Shown: in pieces, positions 34,748-44,526 of the stretch | How the letters are laid out: each line of letters opens with the position of its first letter | How positions within the stretch are numbered: the stretch's first letter is position 1 | From: Planctomycetaceae bacterium | GTDB taxonomy: Bacteria > Planctomycetota > Planctomycetia > Planctomycetales > Planctomycetaceae | Assembly: GCA_041398785.1 (NCBI GenBank) | Contig: JAWKUA010000003.1 | Location: forward strand, 248,001 to 312,000 | Length of the DNA stretch: 64,000 nt | Direction: 5' to 3' | Notes under the pieces: generated by a model | Databases searched by the model: none | What the model was told of the DNA's origin: nothing | What the model saw: the letters and a program-made list of their open reading frames with translations, nothing else | Program-made: the position numbers and the translations under genes

Positions 34748-36031
34748 TCAAACTAGTTTCGTGATTCCTGGTCGAGCGATTTCAATCGCCGGAGCATCGC
34801 CCCATTCGTATTGCGCGGGCGACAGATCGTGCCTGGAATCCAGAGCCTGCTGCCACGTGATTTCCTGGCCGGTGTACGTTGCCATTCGCCCCATGATCGC
34901 CAGCAGCGTGCTCTTTGCCATGTACTCGCCGTTGTTGACGGGATTGCCCGACCGGATTCCGGCAAACAGTTCATCGTGTTCGACCTGGTACATGTTTTTC
35001 ACTTTGCGGTCGAAACGCCAGTTCGTGTTCGTCGTGATTTCAAGTCGCCGCTCCGACACTTCAGCCCGGCCCCTGGAACCGATGGCATACGCGGACATGT
35101 CGTTGCGGCAGTTGCTCTGCTGACGGCAGTTGCTGAACAGTCTCGTACCGTTTTCGAATTCATATGTCACGCTGTGGTGGTCAAAGATGTTGCCGAATTC
35201 TTCTCCCGTGCGAACCTGCCGCCCTCCCATGCCGATGGCTTTCACGGGATAGTCGCCAAACACCCAGGCACACACGTCAAGATAGTGCACGTGCTGTTCG
35301 ACGTTGAAGTCTCCGGACAGCCACGTGAAGTAGTACCAGTTTCGCATCTGCCAGTGCATGTCAGTCCATTCCGGCTGGCGCGGCTTGACCCAGATCGACC
35401 CGCGGTAATCGTTGGCGATCAAAGTATGAATTTCGCCGATCGCGCCGTCGTGCAGCCGCTGCACGGTTTCGCGGAATCCTCCGTCGTAGCGAATGCACAG
35501 CCCGGACACGACGGACAGGTTCTTCCGCTTTGCTTCGGCGCACGACGCCAGTACGGAATGAATGCCGGGAGCGTCCACGGCGACCGGCTTTTCGGCAAAC
35601 ACATGCTTGCCGGCAGCGATCGCAGCATTCAGATGCAACGGCCGAAAGTGTGGCGGTGTCGTCAGCAGCACGACGTCGACATCGGCCGCCAGAAGTTTTT
35701 CGTACGCGTCGAAGCCGACGAACTGCCGTTCCTTCGGCACGTCGATTCTTTCGGCGACCGCAGCTTCCTTCGACAGTGACGCCAGACTTGACGTCAGCCG
35801 GTCTTCAAAGGCATCCGCCATAGCGACCAGTCTGGCGTTGTCGTCAGCCTGCAGTGCCTGAATCGCGGCTCCGGAACCCCGGCCGCCGCAGCCGATCAGC
35901 CCCACGTTCAGTCGGTCGTCACCGCCTGCGTGCATGGCCGCGGATAATGAACCTGCGGCCGCGCCAAGCGCTGATGCAGCCGCAAGCGATGTACCGAGAA
36001 ACTGACGTCGACTGCTTGCTGAACGTTTCAT
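34748..36031 (-). CDS. Gfo/Idh/MocA-family oxidoreductase with Tat leader
   Basis: An NAD(P)-dependent sugar oxidoreductase of about 427 residues. ATG 36031 is chosen because AAGGAAG precedes it and it opens a twin-arginine leader (SRRQFLGTSLAAASALGAAAG); the frame extends to 36112 without support. The Rossmann motif is VGLIGCGGRGSG, followed by EKPVAVD (Glu-Lys-Pro, the catalytic-lysine motif) and the C-terminal alpha/beta domain with VEQHVHYLDVCAWVFGDYPVKAIGMGG. Many Planctomycetota genomes carry numerous exported copies. The substrate is unknown. It lies between a TIM-barrel isomerase and a PIG-L deacetylase. Confidence 0.92.
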   Translation of the reverse strand: MKRSASSRRQFLGTSLAAASALGAAAGSLSAAMHAGGDDRLNVGLIGCGGRGSGAAIQALQADDNARLVAMADAFEDRLTSSLASLSKEAAVAERIDVPKERQFVGFDAYEKLLAADVDVVLLTTPPHFRPLHLNAAIAAGKHVFAEKPVAVDAPGIHSVLASCAEAKRKNLSVVSGLCIRYDGGFRETVQRLHDGAIGEIHTLIANDYRGSIWVKPRQPEWTDMHWQMRNWYYFTWLSGDFNVEQHVHYLDVCAWVFGDYPVKAIGMGGRQVRTGEEFGNIFDHHSVTYEFENGTRLFSNCRQQSNCRNDMSAYAIGSRGRAEVSERRLEITTNTNWRFDRKVKNMYQVEHDELFAGIRSGNPVNNGEYMAKSTLLAIMGRMATYTGQEITWQQALDSRHDLSPAQYEWGDAPAIEIARPGITKLV

Positions 36032-36083
36032 CGTGCTTCCTTTGTAATGGCCGTTGGTCTTGGTTCCGATGACAGCAGAATGG

Positions 36084-37031
36084 TCAGGCGTCGATCGTTC
36101 GCAGGCCGTCAATCACCGTTTGCAGATACTGTCGAACGATGCCAGCGAGCCTGTCGACTTCATCCGGATCGACCGGTCGTTGTACCAGTGGCGCGAAGAT
36201 GTTTTCGCAGCACAACGGCGTCTGCCGTCCGGTAAACGCGACGGGGTGCAGCAGCCGATAGTGGTCGATTTCTCCGAAACCGGGTCCGCAGTCCTGATCT
36301 TTGGGCCAGTTGCGGTGATCCTTCATGCAGAAGCTGTGAACGACATCGGCGCAGGCCTGAATGTCGGGGATCGGATTAACGTTCAGATAATCCATCACAT
36401 TGCCGGCGTCGTAATTGACTCGCACGCCGGGATCGTCGACTTCGCGAATGATTTCCGCGCAGGCCTTGCCGGTTCCCGTCGAGCCGCCGTGCTGCTTGAC
36501 GACCAGCAGAACATTGTGATCGCGCGCGATCGGTCCGAGTTGGCGGAACCGATCGAGCCACAACCGGCGGTCGCCTCCTTCGGTATGTCCGAACGTCAGA
36601 ACCTGGCCGATTCCCGCGGCGCTGGCCTGGCGGATTCGATGTGTGAGCACTTCCAGCCCTTTCGGCGCTTCCGGATAGATGGTGGAAAACATCATCACGG
36701 GTTCCAGTCCCAGATCACGGCATGTCGACGCCAGTTCCTTCGCACGGACCGGCGCCGCGTCTTCCGGCATGACGGGTACCTGTTTGCCGCCGTCGGTCTC
36801 GCGATGTGTCGTGCCCCACGCGACGAATCGAAAACCGGCCTGTTTGATGCCGGTGAGTGCTCGCTTGAGAGGGAATGCCGAGTACGGCAGTGTCATGCAG
36901 GCAAGCTGGAAGTCGGTTGGTTCCGGCCGCTGCGATTCGGCCTGCGTTACCGGAAAGGAAATGGCCGACAGACCAGCGAAAGAACTCAGCAGCATGCGTC
37001 GTCGGTCACAATGTTTGCCGCAGGGTCTCAT
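36084..37031 (-). CDS. Sugar phosphate isomerase/epimerase-like TIM-barrel protein with leader
   Basis: A xylose-isomerase-like TIM barrel of about 315 residues. The start at 37031 gives a leader with DRRRMLLSSFAGLSAIS, Tat-like; the frame continues to 37082. Features: GIKQAGFRFVAWG, YDAGNVMDYLNVNP (metal-binding Asp region), FCMKDHRNWPKDQ and GFGEIDHYRLL. The metal ligands Glu/Asp/His of the family are represented. It probably interconverts keto-sugars together with the downstream Gfo/Idh/MocA protein (52-base gap). The specific substrate is unknown. Confidence 0.85.
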   Translation of the reverse strand: MRPCGKHCDRRRMLLSSFAGLSAISFPVTQAESQRPEPTDFQLACMTLPYSAFPLKRALTGIKQAGFRFVAWGTTHRETDGGKQVPVMPEDAAPVRAKELASTCRDLGLEPVMMFSTIYPEAPKGLEVLTHRIRQASAAGIGQVLTFGHTEGGDRRLWLDRFRQLGPIARDHNVLLVVKQHGGSTGTGKACAEIIREVDDPGVRVNYDAGNVMDYLNVNPIPDIQACADVVHSFCMKDHRNWPKDQDCGPGFGEIDHYRLLHPVAFTGRQTPLCCENIFAPLVQRPVDPDEVDRLAGIVRQYLQTVIDGLRTIDA

Positions 37032-37403
37032 GCCGTGCCTTTCCGCGTCGCACAGATTTCGAATGCCGCATTGTCCGGACATGACGCCGTACTGTCCAAC
37101 GCGGCATGTTCCTGCCGCGGAATTCGGACTGATGAAATGTGGCTGGGCTGTCAGCCGCTCCGTATTCCACAGGCCGTTCGCAGCTTACCAGCGGTCGTGA
37201 TCGCAGCAGTCCGGCTGTAACGATGGTGCCGATTGCCGGTGTGGCGCCGGTTGAGACGGTTTCACATGACGCGCCGCGGAGTTCGGCAGCGCTTGCGGCA
37301 TTCGCCGTTCAAACAGCGCGTATTCTCTGACGATAGGATTGAAGCGAACAACCGGTACGACCGGACCAGCCGGCACATTCTGCCGAACTCGAAGAAAGTG
37401 AGT

Positions 37404-40075
37404 ATGCGCTGCGGCGGACACAATCAGAGTGACGCAAATCGGACTGCGGCATACACACAGATTCGGCGGCCCGGAGTCCGATTCCTCTGCGTCGTTCTGT
37501 TCGCACTATTGCTGACCGGCTGTTCCCGCCGCCAGTACCGGCTTGACGCGGACATCGATGCTTCGCGGCTAGTGTCAGAACGGATTCAACCCCGCTACTT
37601 TCTCCCGGACCGAACCGTTGAAGCGGCATCGAACTCGCGAATGGCGGACCTGACGGATCCGGACTGCGGTCCACTGCCCCCGGATGATCCGGACGCTCGG
37701 CGATACATGGCGCGCCCGTACAAGTCGCGGGGTTCCAGCGTTTGGCGGAAGCGAGGTGAATTGCCGACGGTGGAGTTCGAGCACTGGAAGCAGTTTCTGC
37801 CGATCGACGAAGAAGGTGCCGTGAAGCTTAACCGGGCCACGTCGATGGAACTTGCTCTGCTGCACAGCCGTGATTACCAGACTCAGGTCGAAGGCGTCTA
37901 CCTGACGGCGCTGCCGGTTTCGCTGCAGCGATTTCAGTATGACACGCAGTGGAACGGAGGCTTCGGCGCGCATTTCTTCAATCAGGGCATCAACACGACC
38001 GGAGCCGTCGACACGCTGACGTTGAATGACGATCTGGGGTTCAGCAAGCGATTCGCGTCCGGCGGTCAGTTGCTTGCCGACTTTTCGAACGCGATGGTCT
38101 GGGAACTGAGCGGTCAGTCAATTTCGGCGAACTCCGTGTTGTCGTTTCAGTTTTTGCAGCCGCTGATGAGGCGCGCGTTCCGGTCCGTGCAGCTCGAACC
38201 GCTGACTCTTGCGGAACGCAATCTGTTGTATTCCGTTCGCAATTTTTCACGATTCCGCCGGGCGTTCTATGTCGACACGGCTGGTTCGAACGGATACCTC
38301 GGACTGCTGGCGATTGCTCAGGCGGTTCGCAACGAAGAATCGAACCTTGAAAGTCTGCGGCTTAACCTGGACGAGCACGATGCTCTGTATCTCGCCGGAA
38401 GAGTTTCGCAGTTTCAGGTCGACCAGGTCTTCCAGCAGTACCAGCAAAGCCGGCTGAGCCTGCTGCGGGCGAGACAGGCTCTGCAGGTCGCGTTTGACCA
38501 GTTCAAGCTGCAGCTCGGACTGCCGCCGACCCTGGAAGTGACGCTCGACAGCGACGAACTCAAGCTCTTCGAACTGTCTGATCCCCGGCTCGATCAACTG
38601 ACGGATGAAAACGAATCGGTCCGTGTTCAGTTGCTGCAGTATTCGGAACTGCGGCTGCCGGCTGATGAAGATGTCGATCGCATGTCGGACGAGCAGCGGC
38701 AGACGCTTAACGAGACGATTCGCGGAACTCGGTCTGCCGCCGGTCGAGCAACTCGCCACGCTGACGCCGGAAGAACATCAGCGGGCGGCACGCATCTATG
38801 CCGAATCCAACCTGCCGACGTCGGACGAACTTAACCAGCTTCACGAAATCGCCGCAGGAGTCCTGGATCGGATTCAACCGATCGCCGACGAAATCCGCGA
38901 CGAGCTTCTGCGGTGGAAAGCTCAGATCGAAGACCGCGCGGCGAAATTTGATGACGGCGACGACGAAACCGGTGATGAAGATTCCAAGACCCAGCGCGAA
39001 ACCGAACGGCTGGAATCTCAGCGTGAACGGGAACTCTGCGATCGGCTGATTGAGATTCTGGACGAAATTTCAGACGAATCTGAGCTCGATGCGGGTCAAC
39101 TTGATGCGATCGAGGGCTGCCATCGCACGAGAAGACCGGTTGACGGCGTGGAATATGCTGAATGAAATCGTGGGCGATGTCATTCGAGGCCGGCTGGCGG
39201 ACCTGTTCGTCATTCAGACTCAGGTGCGGGTCTATCTGATTCAGATTCAGCCGGTTGAAATCACCGAACAGGCGGCTCACTGGCTGGCCAGAGAAAATCG
39301 TCTGGATCTGAAAAACATCCAGGGGCAGGTCGTCGACGCATACCGTGGAAAGGAAGTAGCGGCCGATCTGCTGGAAGCGGACCTCGACCTGATTCTGGGA
39401 GCCGACGTTCGCACAGACGGGACGCGGCTGAATCCGGCTCGATTCGACGCGTCTGCCAGTTCGCTGCAGGCAGGTCTGCAGTTCGACGGACCTCTGAACC
39501 GGATGGCTGAACGAAACGTCTACCGAGCATCACAAATTGCATTTCAGCGGGCTCGGCGCGACTTTATGGAGGCAAAGGATGGGATTTCCTTCGAAGTTCG
39601 TAACAATCTTCGTAATCTGGAGCTGAATCGATTTCAGTTCGAGATTACCCGCCAACAACTCATCACCGCCGCTCGGCAGGTCGAACAGGCTCAGGTGAAT
39701 CTGAGGTTTTCGACTGAAGCCGACTCCAACCTCACCCGCGACCTGCTCCAGGCACTGCAAACGCTGCTCGGCGCTCGCAACAGTTTGATTTCCAGTTGGG
39801 TCAACTACGAAACGTCCCGGATGGAACTTTACCGGACGCTGGAGATCCTGCAGGTCGACGATTCCGGAAACTGGATCAATGACGGACAGCTCAGCAACAA
39901 CTTCCTCACCGACAGCGGAACCGAAAACGTCGACGGCTTCGACGACGGCACCCGCAGCGCCGAAGACTCCGCCGAAGAAGGTGGTGGCCCCGATCGAGCC
40001 GCAGACGCCGACACCGAGCCAGACGAAGCCGACAGCGACGTCGAGCCCGTCATCGACCTCGGTCCCGTCGAATAG
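37404..40075 (+). CDS. TolC-like outer-membrane efflux protein (two frame breaks)
   Basis: An outer-membrane-factor-type protein, about 880 residues when joined. ATG 37404 opens a lipoprotein leader with lipobox LLLTGC. Typical coiled-coil stretches follow (SRLSLLRARQALQVAFDQFKLQLGLP; VRNNLRNLELNRFQFEITRQQL; LQALQTLLGARNSLISSWVNYETSRMELYRTL). The frame changes twice: near 38727, where ETIR continues as ELGLPPVEQLATLTPEE one frame on, and near 39115, where LDAI continues as AAIARED. Both need one base removed from a G run. The C-terminus is Asp/Glu-rich and its last 197 bases overlap the start of the HlyD-like gene. It forms the outer channel of the export system encoded downstream. Confidence 0.8.
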
Positions 40076-41777
40076 GCCCGCCGCGCAACGCCAGGGCGTC
40101 TTCGGCAAACTGATCGCATTCCTGGTGCTGGGCGGAACGATCGGCGGCGGAATCTGGTACGTCATGGCCGGCAGCGTCGACGAAGTGCTGGATGAGTCGC
40201 TGACGTGGACCGCCGAACGCACCAACCTGCGGATCACCGTTACCGAACGAGGCACGCTGCAAAGCCAGAAAACCGTTAACGGCGTCTGCGAACTCGGCGG
40301 TTACGACAACAAGATCATTTTCCTGGTCGAAGAAGGCGCGACGGTTCAGGAAGGCGATGTTGTCGTTCGCTTTGACTCGTCGGAAATCGAAACGGAAATC
40401 GCGGAGGAAAAGCTGGAGGTGGCTCAGGCGGAAGGCGTTGTGGAAACAAAACGGCAGGAAGTCGAAGTCGCGAAGAATACCGGCGAAAGCGAAATCGCCG
40501 CGGCTGAGCTGGAGCTGACTCTGGCAAGACTGGATTTCGAAAAGTACCGCGACGGTGATCTTCAGGTGGAACAAGCTGACCTTAGCGGCAATATCAGCCT
40601 GGCCAAAATCGATCTGCAGAAGGCCCAGGAGAACCTGCAAAACGTCCGCGAACTCGTCAAGAAGGGCTTTCGCGAACCAGACCAGATTCAGATTGCAGAA
40701 CAAGAAGTCGAAAGGGCGAAGTTTGGCCTGAACCGCGACGAACGGAAGCTGGATGTGCTGATGAACTACGATTCCAAACGAAAACTGACGGAGTTCGAAG
40801 CGAAGGCGGAGGAAGCCGAACGGAAGTTAAGGCGAGCGAAGGCCACGGCTGACGCCAATCTGAAGAAGGCCCAGAATGAACTGCAGTCAGCACAGGCCGA
40901 ACTCAAGCTGCAGCAGGAAGACCTGGCCGAGGAAGAGGCGGAACTCAAGAAGTGTGAAATCAAAGCTCAGCAGACAGGAGTCGTCGCCTATGCGAACGAA
41001 GACTGGTGGTCTGAATCGCGCCGCATCCGCGAAGGCGGCACCGTCTACCGTCGCCAGTCCGTCTTCCACATTCCTGACATGACGCTGATGGAAGTCGAAG
41101 TCAAGGTTCACGAATCCGAAGTCAAACGCGTCGCCGCTACTCAAAGAGCAGTCATTCGAGTCGACGCGTTTTCCAACGAGGCCTTCACCGGTGTCGTCAA
41201 AAGCGTCGCTCAGCTCAGCAAGTCCGACCGTTACATGGGGGGCGGAGTGAAGGAGTATCCGACGATCGTGACAATGAACGATTTCGGCGACATCCCTCTG
41301 CGCCCCGGTATGACGGCGGAGGTCGAGATTCTGGTCGACAATCTGACCGACGTTCTGGCCGTTCCCGTTCAGGCGATTGCCGAACATCGTCACAAACACT
41401 TCGCCTACGTTCAGACAGAAAACGGCTACGAACGCCGCGATGTCGAAGTCGGCCAGACAAACAACCGCCTGATCGTCATAAACGCCGGCATCGAGGCCGG
41501 CGATGTCGTGGCACTGGACGCGCGATCCCGCGCTGCTGAAGAGTTTTCCGATGACGAAGCCGCCGAAGACAGCGAAGAGCTGCAGGAACTGACGGAAGCA
41601 GACGACGGCGAGGGAGATGCGGAAGACGCAACCGACGCCGGCGACGAAGCCGACAACGATGCAGCGGTCGACGACGAAACGGCCGACGATGCAGCGGTCG
41701 ACGACGAAATGGCCGACGACGCGGCCCCAGTGTCAGATGAACCGGGTGGAACAGTCCCACCGGACGGATCGGACTGA
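39879..41777 (+). CDS. HlyD/MacA-like periplasmic adaptor
   Basis: A membrane-fusion protein of 632 residues. After a Ser/Thr/Pro-rich cytoplasmic N-terminus comes one TM segment (LIAFLVLGGTIGGGIWYVM), then a beta-barrel and lipoyl part (VNGVCELGGYDNKIIFLVEEGATVQEGDVVVRF). A very long coiled-coil hairpin of about 180 residues follows, then the returning lipoyl half (CEIKAQQTGVVAYANEDWW) and the membrane-proximal domain (RPGMTAEVEILVDNL). It ends with an acidic tail containing 10-residue repeats (AAVDDETADD). It links the inner-membrane permease to the TolC-like protein. Its first 197 bases overlap the TolC-like gene in another frame; no later in-frame start keeps the TM helix. Confidence 0.9.
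   Translation: MTDSSATTSSPTAEPKTSTASTTAPAAPKTPPKKVVAPIEPQTPTPSQTKPTATSSPSSTSVPSNRPAAQRQGVFGKLIAFLVLGGTIGGGIWYVMAGSVDEVLDESLTWTAERTNLRITVTERGTLQSQKTVNGVCELGGYDNKIIFLVEEGATVQEGDVVVRFDSSEIETEIAEEKLEVAQAEGVVETKRQEVEVAKNTGESEIAAAELELTLARLDFEKYRDGDLQVEQADLSGNISLAKIDLQKAQENLQNVRELVKKGFREPDQIQIAEQEVERAKFGLNRDERKLDVLMNYDSKRKLTEFEAKAEEAERKLRRAKATADANLKKAQNELQSAQAELKLQQEDLAEEEAELKKCEIKAQQTGVVAYANEDWWSESRRIREGGTVYRRQSVFHIPDMTLMEVEVKVHESEVKRVAATQRAVIRVDAFSNEAFTGVVKSVAQLSKSDRYMGGGVKEYPTIVTMNDFGDIPLRPGMTAEVEILVDNLTDVLAVPVQAIAEHRHKHFAYVQTENGYERRDVEVGQTNNRLIVINAGIEAGDVVALDARSRAAEEFSDDEAAEDSEELQELTEADDGEGDAEDATDAGDEADNDAAVDDETADDAAVDDEMADDAAPVSDEPGGTVPPDGSD
41658..41717. repeat. Tandem 30-bp repeat in the adaptor gene
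   Basis: Two adjacent 30-base units (41658-41687, 41688-41717) differ at one base and a partial third follows. They encode DAAVDDETAD and DAAVDDEMAD in the acidic C-terminal tail. Confidence 0.85.
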
Positions 41778-41822
41778 TCTCATCGCGCGAAGAACCACCA
41801 ACCGTTTACTGCTTCCCCCGCA

Positions 41823-43109
41823 ATGCGTCGCATCTTTCTACTCATCCCGCTGATCCGAGCCGCTGTGAGAAGCCTCACGCTGCACAAGCTGCGGTCGTTC
41901 CTGACGATGCTCGGGCTGGTGTTCGGCGTTGCGTCCGTGATCGTCATGCTGGCGATCGCGGAAGGTGCCAGCTACGAGGCTCAGCAGCAGATTGAATCGC
42001 TGGGCGTGCGAAACATCATCGTTCGCAGTAAGAAGCCGGTGGAAGATACCGAAAGTCAGAACGCCAGCAGCGAGTTCGTGCTCGCGTATGGCCTGACCTG
42101 GGACGATCTCGACCGCATTCGCACCACGCTGAAGTGCGCCACCGGGGCGACGCCGCTGCGGGAGTTCCGTCAACAGGTTCGTCACCTGAATCGCAGCCTG
42201 GAAGGCCGCGTCGTCGGAGCGACTCCGGATTATCTGGAACTCACGTCGTCATCGCTTCAAAGCGGTCGGTTTCTGGAACCCATCGACCTGTCTCGCTACC
42301 ACAACGTCTGCGTGATCGGTGCGGAACTGGCCGAGGAGCTGTTTCCGTACGAGAACCCGCTTCAGAAAACCGTGCGCATCGGAGCCAACCACTTCTACCG
42401 CATCGTGGGCGTCACCAACTACCGTTCACCGACCGGCGGAGCGGGTTCCAGTCTGAGTGCTGAAGACTACAATCGCGACGTGTATATTCCCGTCAGCACC
42501 GACCGCGCACGTTTCGGCGAAATGATCGTTTACGAAACGTCCGGTTCGCAGTCGGTCGAACGCATCGAACTGAGCCAGATTACCGTCCAGATCGATGACC
42601 GGGACAACGTCCGCAAAGCCGCGACCGTTATCGAAGACGTGCTGGGCGCGTTCCACACGAAGGAAGACTATGCCGTTACAATCCCGCTGGAACTGCTGGA
42701 ACAGGCTGAGCAGACTCAGCGGATCTTCAGTCTGCTGCTGGGCTCAACGGCCGGAATTTCACTGCTGGTCGGCGGTATCGGGATCATGAACATCATGCTG
42801 GCCACCGTGACCGAACGGACTCGCGAAATCGGCATTCGACGTGCACTGGGAGCCAAGCGGGCAGATATCATTTCGCAGTTTCTGATCGAAACTGCTCTGC
42901 TGTCATTCACCGGAGCCCTGCTTGGCGCCGTGCTGGGCCTTGTGGTTCCGTCCATCGTCAGTTGGGCCAGCGGTCGGGAGACGATCATTACTCCGGAAGC
43001 CCCGATTATTGCTGTCGCCGTCGCGATGCTGGTGGGCACCAGCTTCGGTGTCTACCCCGCCCGACGAGCTGCCATGCTGCACCCGATCGAAGCGCTGCGA
43101 AGCGAGTAG
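41823..43109 (+). CDS. MacB/FtsX-type ABC transporter permease
   Basis: A permease of 428 residues without an ATPase domain. The first TM helix follows LRSFLTMLGLVFGVASVIVMLAIAEG, then a large periplasmic MacB-core domain (SYEAQQQIESLGVRNIIV to about residue 270), and three C-terminal TM helices beginning with the FtsX signature LLGSTAGISLLVGGIGIMNIMLATVTERTREIGIRRALGA and ending with ARRAAMLHPIEALRSE. It acts with the adaptor and outer channel encoded upstream. The expected nucleotide-binding protein is not among the adjacent genes, so it must be encoded elsewhere. Confidence 0.92.
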   Translation: MRRIFLLIPLIRAAVRSLTLHKLRSFLTMLGLVFGVASVIVMLAIAEGASYEAQQQIESLGVRNIIVRSKKPVEDTESQNASSEFVLAYGLTWDDLDRIRTTLKCATGATPLREFRQQVRHLNRSLEGRVVGATPDYLELTSSSLQSGRFLEPIDLSRYHNVCVIGAELAEELFPYENPLQKTVRIGANHFYRIVGVTNYRSPTGGAGSSLSAEDYNRDVYIPVSTDRARFGEMIVYETSGSQSVERIELSQITVQIDDRDNVRKAATVIEDVLGAFHTKEDYAVTIPLELLEQAEQTQRIFSLLLGSTAGISLLVGGIGIMNIMLATVTERTREIGIRRALGAKRADIISQFLIETALLSFTGALLGAVLGLVVPSIVSWASGRETIITPEAPIIAVAVAMLVGTSFGVYPARRAAMLHPIEALRSE

Positions 43110-43229
43110 CGTCTCGATTCAATAACGGAGTTCACGCTTCGCTGAACCCGACTTCAGCGTCACGGGAACAGCGAACAGCCTGACGCGGGCTCCGTCGGTC
43201 ACTCTCAGAAAACCGCAAACGCAGGCCGG

Positions 43230-44429
43230 CTACTTTCCGGAAGTCTCCGAAAGCCACGCTTCGTTGAACGCCGCGTGTTTCATCGATTTTCCGCCTTCCA
43301 CGAAGTAGCTGTAAACGACGTGAATTCTTCCATCCGATGTCTGAATCACGCACGGATAGTGGTACTGTCCGGTCGGGTGGTCTTCCAGATGGCGAGCGAG
43401 CTTCCAGGTACGCCCTTCATCGTCTGACGCCGAAACCGCCAGACGGTTCCGCCCTTTAACGGTGTCATTGTGAACCAGAATCCACCGTCCGCTGCTCAGC
43501 CGCAGGCCATCCAGACCGGACCCGGGATTCGGCAGGTCAGTCGTGCCGACCGGCCCCCAGGTTTCGCCATTGTCGCCGGATTCGGAAACTCGCACCTTGC
43601 CGGTGAATCCGTTTTCCCGCATGTAGGCGACCAGGGTTCCGTCGTTGCGTCGTAGCACGCTGGGCTGGATGGCTCCGAAACCCAGCAGAGGTTTGCTGGC
43701 GAACCATGTCTGTCCGCCGTCGTCGCTGATCGCCATCAGACCGATGGAAAACGTGTCGGTGTACAGCGGAAGCAGAATTCGGCCTGACGACACGACGGTC
43801 GGCTTGCAGCGAGGCTGCCAGCCCAGGCGCTGGTAAAGCTTTTGACTCAGCTTCGCCCGGTTGTCGGCGACTTCGGCAGCCTCACGTTCCGTCAGTGGCC
43901 GCGGAAGTTGTTTCATCAATTCGTCCAGGGCAAGCAGGGCGTCTTTCGAAAAGTCATCCGGCTTCAACAAAATGACATCTTCGCGATTCCATGTCGGACA
44001 GCCGCTGCCGGAAGGATCATTGCTGACCTTCACTCGAGTCAAACACGATTCCCATGAGTTCGCGATGATGACGGGCCAGAACAGAAACAGCCTTCCGTCG
44101 GAATCCGTCATCAGAGCCGTGTTGCAGTCGGGAAAGCCGACAGTATCAGCCATCAGAAACGGCTCGCTCCAGGCATCGCCGTCCGCCTTCCTTCGGGCAC
44201 CCCAGACGGTAACATCATCGGCCGATCGTTCACCGCTGCCGCGATACCACGACACGATCAGTTCGCCGTTCGCAAGTTCCGCGATCCCCGGAGCGTGATT
44301 GTGTTTGTCATGCAGCGGAAAGATGAGTTCCGCCGAATAGACCGCGGGGCTGTCGTCCGCGCGAACATCTGTCGAAAGGACAGCGCCGAACAGCACCATC
44401 GCGGCAGAGACCAAGCCGACATTCTTCAT
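43230..44429 (-). CDS. Secreted sialidase-like (BNR-repeat) protein
   Basis: A six-bladed beta-propeller of about 400 residues with a signal peptide (ATG 44429; KNVGLVSAAMVLFGAVLSTDVRA). Asp-box-type repeats are visible (SDDGGQTWFASK, SESGDNGETWGP, SDDEGRTWKL). The opening NHAPGIAELANGELIVSWYRGSGE is like the exo-alpha-sialidase family in PVC bacteria. The true substrate may be another glycan, since a full set of sialidase arginines was not confirmed. It is 97 bases downstream of the ManD-like gene on the same strand and is probably co-transcribed. Confidence 0.85.
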   Translation of the reverse strand: MKNVGLVSAAMVLFGAVLSTDVRADDSPAVYSAELIFPLHDKHNHAPGIAELANGELIVSWYRGSGERSADDVTVWGARRKADGDAWSEPFLMADTVGFPDCNTALMTDSDGRLFLFWPVIIANSWESCLTRVKVSNDPSGSGCPTWNREDVILLKPDDFSKDALLALDELMKQLPRPLTEREAAEVADNRAKLSQKLYQRLGWQPRCKPTVVSSGRILLPLYTDTFSIGLMAISDDGGQTWFASKPLLGFGAIQPSVLRRNDGTLVAYMRENGFTGKVRVSESGDNGETWGPVGTTDLPNPGSGLDGLRLSSGRWILVHNDTVKGRNRLAVSASDDEGRTWKLARHLEDHPTGQYHYPCVIQTSDGRIHVVYSYFVEGGKSMKHAAFNEAWLSETSGK

Positions 44430-44526
44430 CGTTATTCCCGATCCGAATTCCTGGCAGCGGTTTCGGCGACTCGCCGACATCTCATTTCATGCAGCCGATG
44501 CGAACCTCAGCCACGACGCCAACGGG

